Positions 42,297-51,773 are shown, counted from the first letter of the stretch. The stretch: DNA of 64,000 bases from Chryseobacterium herbae (GCF_025154075.1 NZ_JAOAMU010000008.1:186001-250000), one strand, 5' to 3'. Notes: a model not told the origin generated them from the letters alone. Program-made: numbers and translations.

Positions 42297-43706
42297 ATGA
42301 AAATTGAACAAATATATACGGGCTGTCTGGCTCAGGGTGCCTATTATATTGTATCAGAAAATGAAGCTGTAATTATTGATCCGTTGAGAGAGGTTAAACC
42401 CTATCTGGATCGCCTTGACAAAGACAATGTAACTTTAAAATATATTTTTGAGACCCATTTCCACGCTGATTTTGTTTCAGGACATTTGGATCTGAGTAAA
42501 AAGACAGGAGCTCCTATTGTTTACGGACCTACTGCTCAACCCGCATTTGAGGCTATCATCGCCGAAGATAACCAGATCTTTGAGATCGGAAACATAAAAA
42601 TAAAAGTACTTCACACTCCCGGACATACGATGGAGAGTACTACTTATCTTTTAATCGACGAAAACGGAACTGAAACCGCTATTTTTACCGGTGACACTCT
42701 GTTTTTAGGAGATGTTGGAAGACCAGATCTTGCGCAGAAAGCAACCAATCTTACTCAGGAAGATCTTGCGGGAATTCTGTATGAAAGTCTTCATACCAAA
42801 ATACTTCCACTTGATGATAGCATTACGGTATATCCTGCACACGGTGCCGGTTCAGCATGCGGAAAGAATATGCAGAAGGAAACGGTAGATATTCTGGGAA
42901 ATCAGAAAAAAACCAATTATGCCCTCAACCAGCCGGACAAAGAATCATTTATCAGAGAAGTTCTTGACGGTCTTACCGCTCCACCGAAATATTTCGGAAT
43001 GAATGTAGCGATGAACAAAGGCGGATACGAAAGCCTGGATGTGGTGATGAATAAAGGATTAAGTCCTGTTGCTGCAGAAGATTTCGAAGACTTTGCAGAA
43101 GAAACAGGTGCATTGATTTTAGATACAAGAAGCCCGGCAGAATTCCACAAAGGATTTATTCCTAATTCTGTAAACATAGGTTTGAAAGGAGATTTCGCGC
43201 CGTGGGTTGGAAATATGATCGTAGATGTGAAACACCCTATTCTACTTGTTGCTGATGAAGGAACTGAAGAAGAAGTGATTACCCGATTAAGCAGAGTCGG
43301 ATTCGACAATGTTGTAGGATATTTAGATGGAAGCTTTGCAGCATGGAAATCTTCAGGAAAAGAAATTGACGAAGTTAAAAGAATATCTCCTGCTGAATTC
43401 GCTGAACAGTTTACAGAAAACGCCAAAGTAATCGATGTAAGAAAACTGAGCGAATATTCTGCTGAACACGTTGACAATGCATTCAACAAACCTTTGGACA
43501 CCATCAGCGACTGGGTAAAAACCATTGATGATTCTGAACATTTCTTCCTGCACTGTGCCGGAGGATACAGAAGTATGATCGCAGCAAGCATCCTTAACGC
43601 TCACGGAATCAGAAACTTTACAGAAATAGAAGGCGGTTTTAGCGGCATCAAAAAGACAGAAAAATTACCGACTACAGATTTTGTTTGTCAGTCAAAAACA
43701 TTATAG
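42297..43706 (+). CDS. Persulfide dioxygenase-like MBL protein with two rhodanese domains
   Basis: A 469-residue fusion. Residues 1-210 are a metallo-beta-lactamase domain of the ETHE1 type (THFHADFVSGH, HTPGHT, GDTLFLGDVGRPD), the mononuclear-iron persulfide dioxygenase family that turns glutathione-type persulfides into sulfite. Two rhodanese domains follow (about 255-355 and 370-465). The first has no cysteine in its active loop (LLVADEGTEEE) and is probably inactive; the second has one (FLHCAGGYRS). It is first in a run with a rhodanese lipoprotein and a thioredoxin, which together suggest handling of sulfane sulfur. Confidence 0.88.
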   Translation: MKIEQIYTGCLAQGAYYIVSENEAVIIDPLREVKPYLDRLDKDNVTLKYIFETHFHADFVSGHLDLSKKTGAPIVYGPTAQPAFEAIIAEDNQIFEIGNIKIKVLHTPGHTMESTTYLLIDENGTETAIFTGDTLFLGDVGRPDLAQKATNLTQEDLAGILYESLHTKILPLDDSITVYPAHGAGSACGKNMQKETVDILGNQKKTNYALNQPDKESFIREVLDGLTAPPKYFGMNVAMNKGGYESLDVVMNKGLSPVAAEDFEDFAEETGALILDTRSPAEFHKGFIPNSVNIGLKGDFAPWVGNMIVDVKHPILLVADEGTEEEVITRLSRVGFDNVVGYLDGSFAAWKSSGKEIDEVKRISPAEFAEQFTENAKVIDVRKLSEYSAEHVDNAFNKPLDTISDWVKTIDDSEHFFLHCAGGYRSMIAASILNAHGIRNFTEIEGGFSGIKKTEKLPTTDFVCQSKTL

Positions 43707-43707
43707 C

Positions 43708-44085
43708 ATGCTGAAAGGAAAGATCTTCGGATATATTCTGATTTCTACTTTAGCGTTAACAGCCTGTAAAACAACAACTACAGCGGCCCATCCAAAAGCA
43801 GACATCAAACAAATAGTCAACAGTTCTGATGTCACGTTGGTAGATGTACGAATCCCGGAACAGTATGAAGCAGGAACCGCAAAAGGTGCTATCAACATTC
43901 CTTTAGCTGAAATACAGAACAATATCGGTTCGCTGAAGGGCAAAAAGGTGGTTGTTTTCTGCAACAAGGGAATTCAGGCTGACCAGGCCATGGAAATCTT
44001 AACGAAAAACGGTGTGGAAGCTTACGACGGCACCAGCTGGAAAAATGTAAAAGCTATTCAGGACGAGACCACTTCCGGAAAATAA
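43708..44085 (+). CDS. Rhodanese-domain lipoprotein
   Basis: A 125-residue protein with a lipobox (STLALTAC) and one rhodanese domain. DVTLVDVRIPEQYEAGTAKGAINIPL and the active loop VVFCNKGIQA include the catalytic Cys. It should sit in the periplasm on a membrane and transfer or sense sulfane sulfur. The start is the ATG at 43708, directly after the previous stop; a TTG further upstream would overlap that gene. Confidence 0.82.
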   Translation: MLKGKIFGYILISTLALTACKTTTTAAHPKADIKQIVNSSDVTLVDVRIPEQYEAGTAKGAINIPLAEIQNNIGSLKGKKVVVFCNKGIQADQAMEILTKNGVEAYDGTSWKNVKAIQDETTSGK

Positions 44086-44145
44086 ATATAATGAGCCATC
44101 AGGATTGATCTTATGAACCCTGATGGTTTACAAAAAACCATAACT

Positions 44146-44445
44146 ATGTCACAAAAATTTCAGGAAATCATCAATTCGGAAAGACCGGTACTTATTGACT
44201 TTTTTGCCACGTGGTGTCAGCCATGTAAAGTACAGTCATCCGTTTTAAATACCGTAAAAGAAAATATAGGCGAAGGAGCCAGAATCATTAAGGTAGATGT
44301 AGACCAATATCCGGCTTTGGCTGCTCAATACGGAGTAAGAGGTGTTCCTACCCTTGCTATCTTCAAAAATGGTGAACTCTTATGGAAAGAAAGCGGTGTA
44401 CATGACGTGAATTCACTTACGGAACTGCTTAAACAATATGCTTAA
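44146..44445 (+). CDS. Thioredoxin
   Basis: A 99-residue thioredoxin: VLIDFFATWCQPCKVQ with the redox pair in WCQPC, KVDVDQYPALAAQYGVRGVPTLAIF with the cis-Pro, and GELLWKESGVHD. It has no signal peptide from the chosen ATG (44146), so it is cytosolic; an ATG at 44113 would add 11 residues. It is third in the sulfur-related run, and its position suggests reducing persulfide or protein disulfides there. Confidence 0.88.
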   Translation: MSQKFQEIINSERPVLIDFFATWCQPCKVQSSVLNTVKENIGEGARIIKVDVDQYPALAAQYGVRGVPTLAIFKNGELLWKESGVHDVNSLTELLKQYA

Positions 44446-44455
44446 TCAGGCCGAG

Positions 44456-44493
44456 ACTAAGGTTTAGATTCATATTAAAGTCTAAACCTTAGT
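44456..44493. terminator. Bidirectional terminator
   Basis: ACTAAGGTTTAGA and TCTAAACCTTAGT form a perfect 13-bp stem with a 12-base loop between the converging thioredoxin and amidohydrolase genes. Confidence 0.7.
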
Positions 44494-44505
44494 TTCAATC
44501 TGCTA

Positions 44506-45258
44506 CTATAATTCAATTGAAAATTTATCTCTGTCATTCAGAAACTGAAAATGCTGTCTGAAATCTTTTAATTCATCTATATTCAACTCTGCAGAGATTA
44601 TATTTCCGGTCTTTTGAGAAATTTCTGTCCCATCGGCAAAAAAGCAGTGTGAACTTTCCTGATAAAAAAGATCATTCCCATCTGTTCCAATTCGATTTAA
44701 ACCAAAAACAAAAGACAGGTTTTCTATTGCTCTTGCTTTTAAAAGATGCTCCCAGGCTCCTACTCTCTTTTCAGGCCAGTTGGCAATATATAAAACCGCA
44801 TCATAGTCGTCATTATTCCTTGCAAAAACCGGAAAACGAAGATCATAGCACACCTGCAGCAGGATCCTGAATCCTTTATAATTCACAATCATTCTTTTAT
44901 GTCCCGGACTATACACTTTATCTTCTCCTGAAAAAGAAAACAGATGTCTTTTATCGTAGAAAAAACTTTCAGAATCAGGCTGTACAAAGTACATTCTGTT
45001 GTAAAAATGGCCTCCTTGCTCTACTGGAGCACTTCCACAGAACGCTGCATTTTTTTCTTTTGCCATTTTCTTCAGAAACTCCAGAGATTCTTCATGTCTG
45101 TCCGAAACTTCAGCCGCATCCATACAAAAACCGGTAGAGAACATTTCAGGAAGAAGGAAAATATCCGCGTCCACATCTTTAAAGTGTTCTTCGATCAATT
45201 GAAAATTTTTGTCTTTATTTTTCCAGACAATATCTAAATTAAGTCCTGCTATTCTCAT
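44506..45258 (-). CDS. Carbon-nitrogen hydrolase, YafV/omega-amidase type
   Basis: A 250-residue nitrilase-superfamily enzyme. The catalytic triad is visible: Glu in LLPEMFSTGF, Lys in YDKRHLFSF, and Cys in LLQVCYDLRFP. These match YafV/Nit2-type omega-amidases, which hydrolyse 2-oxoglutaramate or 2-oxosuccinamate and assist methionine salvage. It is a single gene facing a terminator shared with the thioredoxin cluster. Confidence 0.85.
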   Translation of the reverse strand: MRIAGLNLDIVWKNKDKNFQLIEEHFKDVDADIFLLPEMFSTGFCMDAAEVSDRHEESLEFLKKMAKEKNAAFCGSAPVEQGGHFYNRMYFVQPDSESFFYDKRHLFSFSGEDKVYSPGHKRMIVNYKGFRILLQVCYDLRFPVFARNNDDYDAVLYIANWPEKRVGAWEHLLKARAIENLSFVFGLNRIGTDGNDLFYQESSHCFFADGTEISQKTGNIISAELNIDELKDFRQHFQFLNDRDKFSIEL

Positions 45259-45311
45259 AAACTTTGTTAAATAACTTCAATAAAAATACGATTTTCAAAT
45301 GATTTCGGTTC

Positions 45312-45319
45312 TATTTTTG
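45312..45319 (+). promoter_or_regulatory. -7 element of the DUF6646-like gene
   Basis: TATTTTTG matches TAnnTTTG, 45 bases before the ATG at 45365. No TTG is found at -33. Confidence 0.4.
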
Positions 45320-45364
45320 ATGAGAATATTTTTCATTATTATCATTTAATAAAAAGTAAAGTTT

Positions 45365-45805
45365 ATGAAGAAATTGTTTTTTGTGTTGATGATCGCTTTT
45401 TTCGGAACGGCAGCCAACGCTCAGGCTTATACAGGAAAAGGAGACCAGAAAATTCAGCTGGGACTGAGTGCATGGGGTTATGGAACGGGAGTTACGGGAA
45501 CTTATGACTATGGGTTGAACAAACTTATTTCGGTTGGCGCCGGGCTTAATGCGTATTTTGGTGACTATAAAGATAATGACAAAGACAACCGTGTTTTTGT
45601 TTTCGGAAGACTGAATTTTCACCTTCAGGAAGCTCTTGATCTGCCTTCCAAATGGGACATCTATCCCGGTGTAGACGTAGGAGTGCTGGGCAAGGATTTT
45701 GGAATCGGGGCGCACATTGGAGCCCGTTACTTTTTCACAGAGAAAGTGGGCGTTTTTGCAGAAGTAGGCAACAACGGCAGTATCGGTGTTTCTTTCAATC
45801 TGTAA
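45365..45805 (+). CDS. Small outer-membrane beta-barrel protein (DUF6646-like)
   Basis: A 146-residue protein with signal peptide ending ANAQ and alternating hydrophobic/polar strands (KIQLGLSAWGYGTGVTGTYDYG, FVFGRLNFHLQEAL, FGIGAHIGARYFFTEKVGVFAEVG), ending in an aromatic-polar pattern (GVSFNL). This looks like a small outer-membrane barrel; it resembles the DUF6646 family. The function is unknown. It has its own terminator at 45825-45852. Confidence 0.72.
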   Translation: MKKLFFVLMIAFFGTAANAQAYTGKGDQKIQLGLSAWGYGTGVTGTYDYGLNKLISVGAGLNAYFGDYKDNDKDNRVFVFGRLNFHLQEALDLPSKWDIYPGVDVGVLGKDFGIGAHIGARYFFTEKVGVFAEVGNNGSIGVSFNL

Positions 45806-45824
45806 TATCCGCTAAATATATGAC

Positions 45825-45852
45825 AAAGCTTCTCATTTAGAGGGGCTTTTTT
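45825..45852 (+). terminator. Terminator of the small barrel protein gene
   Basis: AAAGCTTCTC pairs with GAGGGGCTTT (two G-U pairs) over a 5-base loop, followed by T's. Confidence 0.65.
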
Positions 45853-45854
45853 AT

Positions 45855-45884
45855 TTGGCATAGTTTTGATAATTGTTACCTTTG
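45855..45884 (+). promoter_or_regulatory. Promoter of rseP
   Basis: TTG at 45855-45857, a 19-base spacer and TACCTTTG at 45877-45884: a full consensus match, 24 bases before the ATG. Confidence 0.7.
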
Positions 45885-45908
45885 CAAATTAAAATCTAAA
45901 ATTTATTA

Positions 45909-47390
45909 ATGGAATTAGCAATCAAGATTTTCCAGTTCATACTAAGTATTTCTATTTTAGTGGTTCTTCATGAGCTTGGACACTTTTTACCGGCAAAATG
46001 GTTTAAGACCAGAGCTGAGAAATTCTTCCTGTTTTTCGATCCATGGATTTCGATCTTTTCAATGAAGAAGATCAACGGAAAATGGCAGTATAAATTTCTT
46101 TCCAAAAACCTTCCGGATACAGAAACTATCGTGGTAGACGGAAAAGAAAAGGAAGTTCCTATCGATATATCAAAACTTCCTGACAACGACTGGAGAAAAC
46201 ATCCGGAGCAGACGAAATACGGAATCGGATGGCTTCCATTCGGTGGTTACGTGAAAATCGCCGGAATGATCGACGAAAGTATGGACACCGAGCAGATGAA
46301 AAAGCCTGCAGAGTCTTGGGAATTCAGATCAAAACCGGCATGGCAGAGACTGATCATTATGCTTGGAGGCGTTACGGTTAACTTTTTCCTGGCGTGGATC
46401 ATTTTCGGATGTCTTTCGTTTTTCAACGGGGAAACCTCTTTTGACACCACAAGAGTTGAGGCACCGATGCATTATACCAGTATTGCAAAAGCAATGGGCT
46501 TTGAGGATGGTGATAAGATCTTAAAAGTAGACGGAAAAGTTCAGAACAATCTGGATAAACTGTCTTTAGATATTTTATTGAGCGACCAGGTAACGGTTTT
46601 AAGAAAAGGTCAGGATGTTACTTTTAACACGAATGACGACGGAAAAGCACTGGCTTTCAAAGACGAAAACCCAAGAGCATTCCTTACGCCGAGATATGCG
46701 CCGGTAATTGACACTATTGTGAATCCTAAAACGGCTGAAGCAGGTTTAAAAATAGGAGATCAGGTAGCCTCAGTAAACGGTCAGAAAATCAGTTATTATG
46801 ACGAGTTTCAAAGTGCTGTTGTAAAAAATGCAGGAAAGACCATTAATGTGGAGGTAATCAGAGCTGGTGCAGTGCAGCCTCTAAGCCTTGAGGTTTCTAA
46901 GGAAGGTACTCTAGGAATTGTTTCTTATAAGCAGCTTCAAAAATATGCCAATACGCAGCATTTCACTTTCGTGCAGTCTATCGGAAGAGGGTTTACGAGA
47001 AGTATCGAAAGCTTAACGTATCAGGTAAAGCAGTTTAAACTGGTATTCAACAAAAAAGTTCAGGGATATAAGAAAGTGGGAGGTCCGCTAGCAATCATCA
47101 AGAATATGCCGGTAGAGAAGTCGAAAGACGGATCTGTATCAGTGAACTGGAGTATGTTCTGGAGTTTTACAGCGATGTTCTCTGTATGGTTGGCATTCCT
47201 AAACCTGATTCCTATCCCGGGTCTTGACGGTGGACATGTATTATTTACGCTATGGGAAGTGATTACGGGGAAACCTGTTCCTCAGAAAGTGTTGGAAAAT
47301 GCACAAATGATCGGGGTTATCTTCCTGTTAGGATTGATGTTACTGATCTTCGGAAGCGACATTTTCAAAGCAGTGACCGGCAGTTTATAA
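45909..47390 (+). CDS. rseP: RIP metalloprotease RseP (site-2 protease)
   Basis: A 493-residue intramembrane zinc protease. The zinc motif HELGH is at residues 21-25 in the first helix; two PDZ-like segments follow (about 190-270 and 270-350, the latter NPKTAEAGLKIGDQVASVNGQ); the second catalytic motif NLIPIPGLDGGH is near residue 435. It cleaves anti-sigma factors and other single-span proteins, and cleans up signal peptides. It is somewhat longer than E. coli RseP (450), owing to an insert after the first helix. Confidence 0.93.
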   Translation: MELAIKIFQFILSISILVVLHELGHFLPAKWFKTRAEKFFLFFDPWISIFSMKKINGKWQYKFLSKNLPDTETIVVDGKEKEVPIDISKLPDNDWRKHPEQTKYGIGWLPFGGYVKIAGMIDESMDTEQMKKPAESWEFRSKPAWQRLIIMLGGVTVNFFLAWIIFGCLSFFNGETSFDTTRVEAPMHYTSIAKAMGFEDGDKILKVDGKVQNNLDKLSLDILLSDQVTVLRKGQDVTFNTNDDGKALAFKDENPRAFLTPRYAPVIDTIVNPKTAEAGLKIGDQVASVNGQKISYYDEFQSAVVKNAGKTINVEVIRAGAVQPLSLEVSKEGTLGIVSYKQLQKYANTQHFTFVQSIGRGFTRSIESLTYQVKQFKLVFNKKVQGYKKVGGPLAIIKNMPVEKSKDGSVSVNWSMFWSFTAMFSVWLAFLNLIPIPGLDGGHVLFTLWEVITGKPVPQKVLENAQMIGVIFLLGLMLLIFGSDIFKAVTGSL

Positions 47391-47418
47391 TTTTTTTGAA
47401 ATTTTTTCTAAAAAATAT

Positions 47419-47449
47419 TTGTAAGGTATAAATATTCGTCCTATATTTG
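47419..47449 (+). promoter_or_regulatory. Promoter of the first tRNA-Asn gene
   Basis: TTG (47419-47421), a 20-base spacer and TATATTTG (47442-47449): an exact consensus match, 22 bases before the tRNA. Confidence 0.75.
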
Positions 47450-47471
47450 CACCACTTAAAACAAAGGACAT

Positions 47472-47545
47472 TCCTCCTTAGCTCAGTTGGTTAGAGCATC
47501 TGACTGTTAATCAGAGGGTCGCTGGTTCGAGCCCAGCAGGAGGAG
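47472..47545 (+). tRNA. tRNA-Asn (GTT)
   Basis: A 74-base cloverleaf: acceptor arms TCCTCCT and AGGAGGA, D arm AGCTCAGTTGGTTAGAGC, anticodon stem TCTGA/TCAGA with loop CTGTTAA (anticodon GTT), T arm CTGGTTCGAGCCCAG, discriminator G. CCA follows directly in the DNA (47546-47548). An identical gene lies at 51797, but without encoded CCA. It has its own promoter and terminator. Confidence 0.95.
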
Positions 47546-47557
47546 CCATTAAGGCTA

Positions 47558-47589
47558 AACACTTACATTCATTTGTAGGTGTTTTTTTT
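47558..47589 (+). terminator. Terminator of the first tRNA-Asn gene
   Basis: AACACTTAC pairs with GTAGGTGTT (one G-U) over an 8-base loop, followed by eight T's. Confidence 0.7.
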
Positions 47590-47673
47590 GCTTTAAACTT
47601 TTCAGATTTGAGAAATCAATTATATCTTAGCATTAAATAATACTTAAATAGGGTGTAAATCTCAAATTATTTC

Positions 47674-50600
47674 ATGAAAAAACTTTATATATCATTATTA
47701 ACAGCCTTTTCCATCATTCAGATTTCAGCACAGGAAAAGTCTTATTTCTTATCAAGTCCTTCCCTTAGTCCCGACGGAAAAACAGCCTACTTCGCTTATG
47801 ACGGAGATATCTGGAAAGTAGACTCTAATGGAGGAAATGCAGCCAGAATCACGGCTTTAGACGGAGAGGAAATTAATCCCCGTATTTCTCCCGACGGAAA
47901 ATGGCTGGCATTCAGCTCCAATCAGTATGGTAATTATGACGTTTACGTAATGCCTGTAGAAGGTGGAACGATTAAACAACTTACCTTCCACACCGGAAAA
48001 GATGAAATAGAAAACTGGGGATGGGATAGTAAAACCATTTATTTTACCTCAAGCAGGAATAATAATTTTGGAAGTTTTAAAACAACTATCGAAGGAAAAA
48101 CTCCACAAAAGCTTTTCAACAATTACTTTAATAACACCAGCGGGATCGCCGAAACTCCTGCAGGAGAATATCTTTTCACAAGCTCTTCAGAAGCTGCCAA
48201 TCAAACACACCGTAAGCGTTATAAAGGAGAAAATAACCCTGACATCCTGGGATACAATCCACAGAATAATTCTTTCAAACCATACACGAATTATGAAGGA
48301 AAAGATTTCAACCCAAGTGTTGATAAAAACGGCGCTATTTACTTTATCTCCGATGAGAATAACAATGAATACAACCTTTATCAGATTGAAAACGGCAAAA
48401 ACACACCGCTGACCCAATTTGACACTTCTATAAAAAAACCTTTTGTTTCTGCAAACGGATCCAAAGTCATATTCGAAAAGGATTATCAGCTCTATATTTA
48501 CGATGTTGCCACTAAAAGCACAAAGACTCTTGACATCAGCCTGAACACCAATAAAACATTGGAAAAAGAGCAAAATTTCAGTGTTGAAAATAACATTTCC
48601 TATTATAATGTTTCACCGGATGGTAAAAAGATGGCATTTGTAAGCCGCGGCGTTCTCTTCGTTTCTGATATTGAAGGAAAATTTACGCAACAAATTTCCA
48701 ATGGAAAGGAACGTGTCATGGAAGTAAAATGGCTGAAAGACAATCGTACTCTACTTTTTAGCCAGACGGACAAAGGCTATCAGAACTGGTTTAGTATTGC
48801 AGCAGACGGAAAGGGTCAACCCAAACAATTAACCCATGATTTACGCAATAATCGCAACATTACCCTAAACAATGATCTTTCAAAAGCAGTTTATCTAAGC
48901 GGCCGTGATGAAGTAAGAATAATGGATCTGAAAAGTTCCACTTCTACCACTATTGTAAAAGATGAAATCTGGGCTTTCCAAAATTCAAAACCTTCTTTTT
49001 CTCCTAATAGCGAATATGTACTATTCTCCGCGAAAAGGAATTTCGAACTGGATATTCTCATTTATAACATCAAAAAAAGCCAGACTATAAATCTTACCAA
49101 TACCGGTGTTTCGGAAGAAGATCCTTTCTGGTCTCCCAATGGCAAATACATTTACTTCAGCAGCGACAGAACCAATCCGTCTTACCCTTTAGGGATGCAA
49201 AAGTCCAATATTTACCGGATGGCCCTGGACTGGTTTGACGAACCTTACAAATCTGAGAAATTCGACAAGCTTTTCATTGAAGAAAAAAAATCCACCGAAA
49301 CAGCAAAAGACACCAAAGAGAAAAAAGACGAAAAGAAGGACAAAAAGAAAGAAAAAGAGCCCATTATAAAGGAACTGAAGGTTAACCCGGAAAACACGCT
49401 GGAAAGAATCGAATTGGTTACCGACAGATACGGATATCAGGATGATCCTACGGTTTTTGTTGACGACAAGAAAGAGATTTTATTGTTTAATTCCAATCAG
49501 GATAATGGTAAAAAGCAGCTATTCAAAAAAGTTTTTACTGATTTTGAGCCTGCAAAATCTGAGAAAGTCTTCGATAAAGAAGCTTCCAATATTACCCGAA
49601 TTGAAAAAAATGTTTTTGCCTTAATAGAAGGTAATATTTACAAAACGACACTGGACGCATTAAAGCCGGAAAAAATTAATATTCAGTATACTTTTGATAA
49701 GGATCTGGCATCCGAATTCACTCAAATGTATGATGAAGCCTGGACAGGAGTCGATGAAAATTTTTACGATGAAAATTTTCACGACATTAACTGGAAAGCG
49801 AAAAAAGAACAGTATGCTAAATATCTTCCGTACGTAAATAACAGAAACGATCTTCGAATTTTATTGAATGATCTTTTGGGTGAACTTAATTCTTCACACA
49901 CCGGGTTTTCTTCGTCCGGAAAAGAGGAAACCAGATATCTGAACTATTTTACCAATGAAACCGGAATTATATTTAAAAGAGACCAGCCTTATTCCGTAGA
50001 AAGCATTGTACGAAAATCTCCGGCATTCCGCACTGGTGTTGATATTAAACCAGGAGATCAACTTGTTGCCGTGAACGGAAAAAATGTTGATTCCAGCGAA
50101 AACCGTGAAGCCTATTTCACAAGTCCTAAAAAACAGGATGAACTTATCCTTACTTTCAGCCGAAACGGGAAAAATATAACTACGAAAGTGCATCCGATTT
50201 CAAATATGGATCTAAAAGGACTGCTTTATGATGACTGGATATTCAACAACCGTCAACGTGTGAATAAGCTTGGTGATAATCGTATTGCTTATTCATACAT
50301 GAAAAACATGACCACTGACGAACTTGACCGCTTCCTTCTGGACATGGTAGAACAGGAAAACAGGAAAGATGCCGTCATCCTCGATCTGCGATATAACACC
50401 GGCGGAAATGTTCATGATAAAGTATTGAATTTCCTGGCTCAAAAGCCTTATCTGCAATGGAAATACCGTGAAGGAAAAATGACTGCTCAGCCCAACTTTG
50501 CCCCTGCTGGAAAACCTATTGTTTTGCTTATTAACGAAGCCTCATTAAGCGATGCTGAATTGACGGCAGCCGGCTTTAAAGCACTGAAACTGGGGAAAAT

Positions 50601-50835
50601 TATCGGCCAGGATACCTATCGATGGATCATCTTTACTTCAGGGAAAAACCTTGTGGACGGCTCTTATTACAGACTTCCTTCTTGGGGAACCTACACCCTT
50701 GATGGACAGAATCTTGAAAAAACGGGTGTAAAACCGGATATTTATGTTAAAAATACTTTTCTGGACCGACAACAGGACAATGATCCCCAACTGGAACGGG
50801 CTGTTCAGGAAATACTAAAAGACTTAAAGAAATAA
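47674..50835 (+). CDS. Tricorn-like S41 peptidase
   Basis: A 1053-residue exported protease with a signal peptide ending QISAQ. Residues about 25-540 hold repeated PD40/TolB-like propeller blades (SPDGKTAYFAYDGDIWKVD, SPDGKWLAFSSNQYGNYDVY, SPNGKYIYFSSDRTN). A Lys/Glu-rich linker (about 540-565) separates them from the core: a helical tricorn C1 domain (AWTGVDENFYDENFHDINW), the His-containing SSHTGF, a PDZ (about 770-845) and an S41 domain with LDLRYNTGG and the probable nucleophile in EASLSDAE (Ser959-Asp960). It probably degrades peptides in the periplasm. The gene lies between two tRNA-Asn genes. Confidence 0.88.
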   Translation: MKKLYISLLTAFSIIQISAQEKSYFLSSPSLSPDGKTAYFAYDGDIWKVDSNGGNAARITALDGEEINPRISPDGKWLAFSSNQYGNYDVYVMPVEGGTIKQLTFHTGKDEIENWGWDSKTIYFTSSRNNNFGSFKTTIEGKTPQKLFNNYFNNTSGIAETPAGEYLFTSSSEAANQTHRKRYKGENNPDILGYNPQNNSFKPYTNYEGKDFNPSVDKNGAIYFISDENNNEYNLYQIENGKNTPLTQFDTSIKKPFVSANGSKVIFEKDYQLYIYDVATKSTKTLDISLNTNKTLEKEQNFSVENNISYYNVSPDGKKMAFVSRGVLFVSDIEGKFTQQISNGKERVMEVKWLKDNRTLLFSQTDKGYQNWFSIAADGKGQPKQLTHDLRNNRNITLNNDLSKAVYLSGRDEVRIMDLKSSTSTTIVKDEIWAFQNSKPSFSPNSEYVLFSAKRNFELDILIYNIKKSQTINLTNTGVSEEDPFWSPNGKYIYFSSDRTNPSYPLGMQKSNIYRMALDWFDEPYKSEKFDKLFIEEKKSTETAKDTKEKKDEKKDKKKEKEPIIKELKVNPENTLERIELVTDRYGYQDDPTVFVDDKKEILLFNSNQDNGKKQLFKKVFTDFEPAKSEKVFDKEASNITRIEKNVFALIEGNIYKTTLDALKPEKINIQYTFDKDLASEFTQMYDEAWTGVDENFYDENFHDINWKAKKEQYAKYLPYVNNRNDLRILLNDLLGELNSSHTGFSSSGKEETRYLNYFTNETGIIFKRDQPYSVESIVRKSPAFRTGVDIKPGDQLVAVNGKNVDSSENREAYFTSPKKQDELILTFSRNGKNITTKVHPISNMDLKGLLYDDWIFNNRQRVNKLGDNRIAYSYMKNMTTDELDRFLLDMVEQENRKDAVILDLRYNTGGNVHDKVLNFLAQKPYLQWKYREGKMTAQPNFAPAGKPIVLLINEASLSDAELTAAGFKALKLGKIIGQDTYRWIIFTSGKNLVDGSYYRLPSWGTYTLDGQNLEKTGVKPDIYVKNTFLDRQQDNDPQLERAVQEILKDLKK

Positions 50836-50860
50836 AAGCCTAAATGATAACATTTAAACA

Positions 50861-50890
50861 GGAATGCCTTACGAGACATTCCCGTTTTTT
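50861..50890 (+). terminator. Terminator of the tricorn-like protease gene
   Basis: GGAATG and CATTCC pair across 10 bases and are followed by CG and a T run. It lies inside a possible N-terminal extension of the next gene and so argues for the later start at 50940. Confidence 0.6.
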
Positions 50891-50939
50891 TGCACATATT
50901 TTGCTTCATAAGGATTATAATACCAATCAACTACGCATC

Positions 50940-51659
50940 ATGTCCTATTTATCCCGGATTTATTTAAAAGACGAACACCCTAAGGATTATCCTTTCAATC
51001 TCCCTTTTCTCAGCAATGGTTTAGACCTGAAACTTAAAAGCAATGTCACCTTTTTTGTTGGTGAGAATGGAATCGGTAAATCTACCTTACTGGAAGCCAT
51101 TGCAGAAAAATGCGATTTCAATGCCGCAGGAGGCAGCCGGAATCACCGCTATGATTTTCATAAAACAGAATCCGGACTGTCAGATTATCTTACTCTCTCC
51201 TGGAAAACCAAGACCGCTCAGGGATTTTTCATGAGAGCCGAGAGTTTTTTCAACTTCGCCACCTACATTGATGAAGTCGCCAAAGAGGATAGAAGAGTTC
51301 TGGACGCATATGGAGGGAAATCCCTACATCAACAGTCTCATGGCGAAGCTTTCCTGTCATTATTCCATAATCACTTCCAGAATGGCCTTTATATCCTTGA
51401 TGAGCCTGAGTCTGCACTATCCCCACAAAGACAGCTTTCATTATTATCCATCATTCACAAGCTGGAGAAAGCAGGAAAAGCTCAGTTCATTATTTCCACT
51501 CATTCACCAATTCTAATGTGTTATCCAGGCTCAGAAATTTATTTACTGGACGATAAAATTCAACAGACAAATTATAAAGAAACCGAACATTATCAGTTAA
51601 CAAAGAATTTTTTAGAATCTCCGGAACACTATTTCCGTCATTTATTTGAAGATTATTAG
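50940..51659 (+). CDS. ABC-type AAA ATPase (non-transport)
   Basis: A 239-residue P-loop protein with Walker A VGENGIGKSTLLE (about residue 41), a signature-like SHGEAFLSLF, Walker B GLYILDEPESALSP and a switch His in ISTHSPILM. This is the pattern of small stand-alone ABC/SMC-like ATPases (COG3910 type), which have no membrane partner. I take the ATG at 50940, since the longer frame from 50844 runs through a terminator. The role is unknown. Confidence 0.8.
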   Translation: MSYLSRIYLKDEHPKDYPFNLPFLSNGLDLKLKSNVTFFVGENGIGKSTLLEAIAEKCDFNAAGGSRNHRYDFHKTESGLSDYLTLSWKTKTAQGFFMRAESFFNFATYIDEVAKEDRRVLDAYGGKSLHQQSHGEAFLSLFHNHFQNGLYILDEPESALSPQRQLSLLSIIHKLEKAGKAQFIISTHSPILMCYPGSEIYLLDDKIQQTNYKETEHYQLTKNFLESPEHYFRHLFEDY

Positions 51660-51742
51660 AGTTAAATAAAAAAGCGGTTGAAATATTTCTACCTGAAATT
51701 CAACATTTTTAGTCAAAATCGGCCGTTAATTAAGGATAAAAT

Positions 51743-51773
51743 TTGCCTGATATTAATATTCCTTTTATATTTG
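51743..51773 (+). promoter_or_regulatory. Promoter of the second tRNA-Asn gene
   Basis: TTG (51743-51745), a 20-base spacer and TATATTTG (51766-51773), the same layout as at the first copy. Confidence 0.75.

Noticed and set aside
42917..43591. A 224-codon minus-strand frame
   Set aside because: Fully antisense to the persulfide dioxygenase-rhodanese gene, low-complexity Ser/Phe composition, no promoter.
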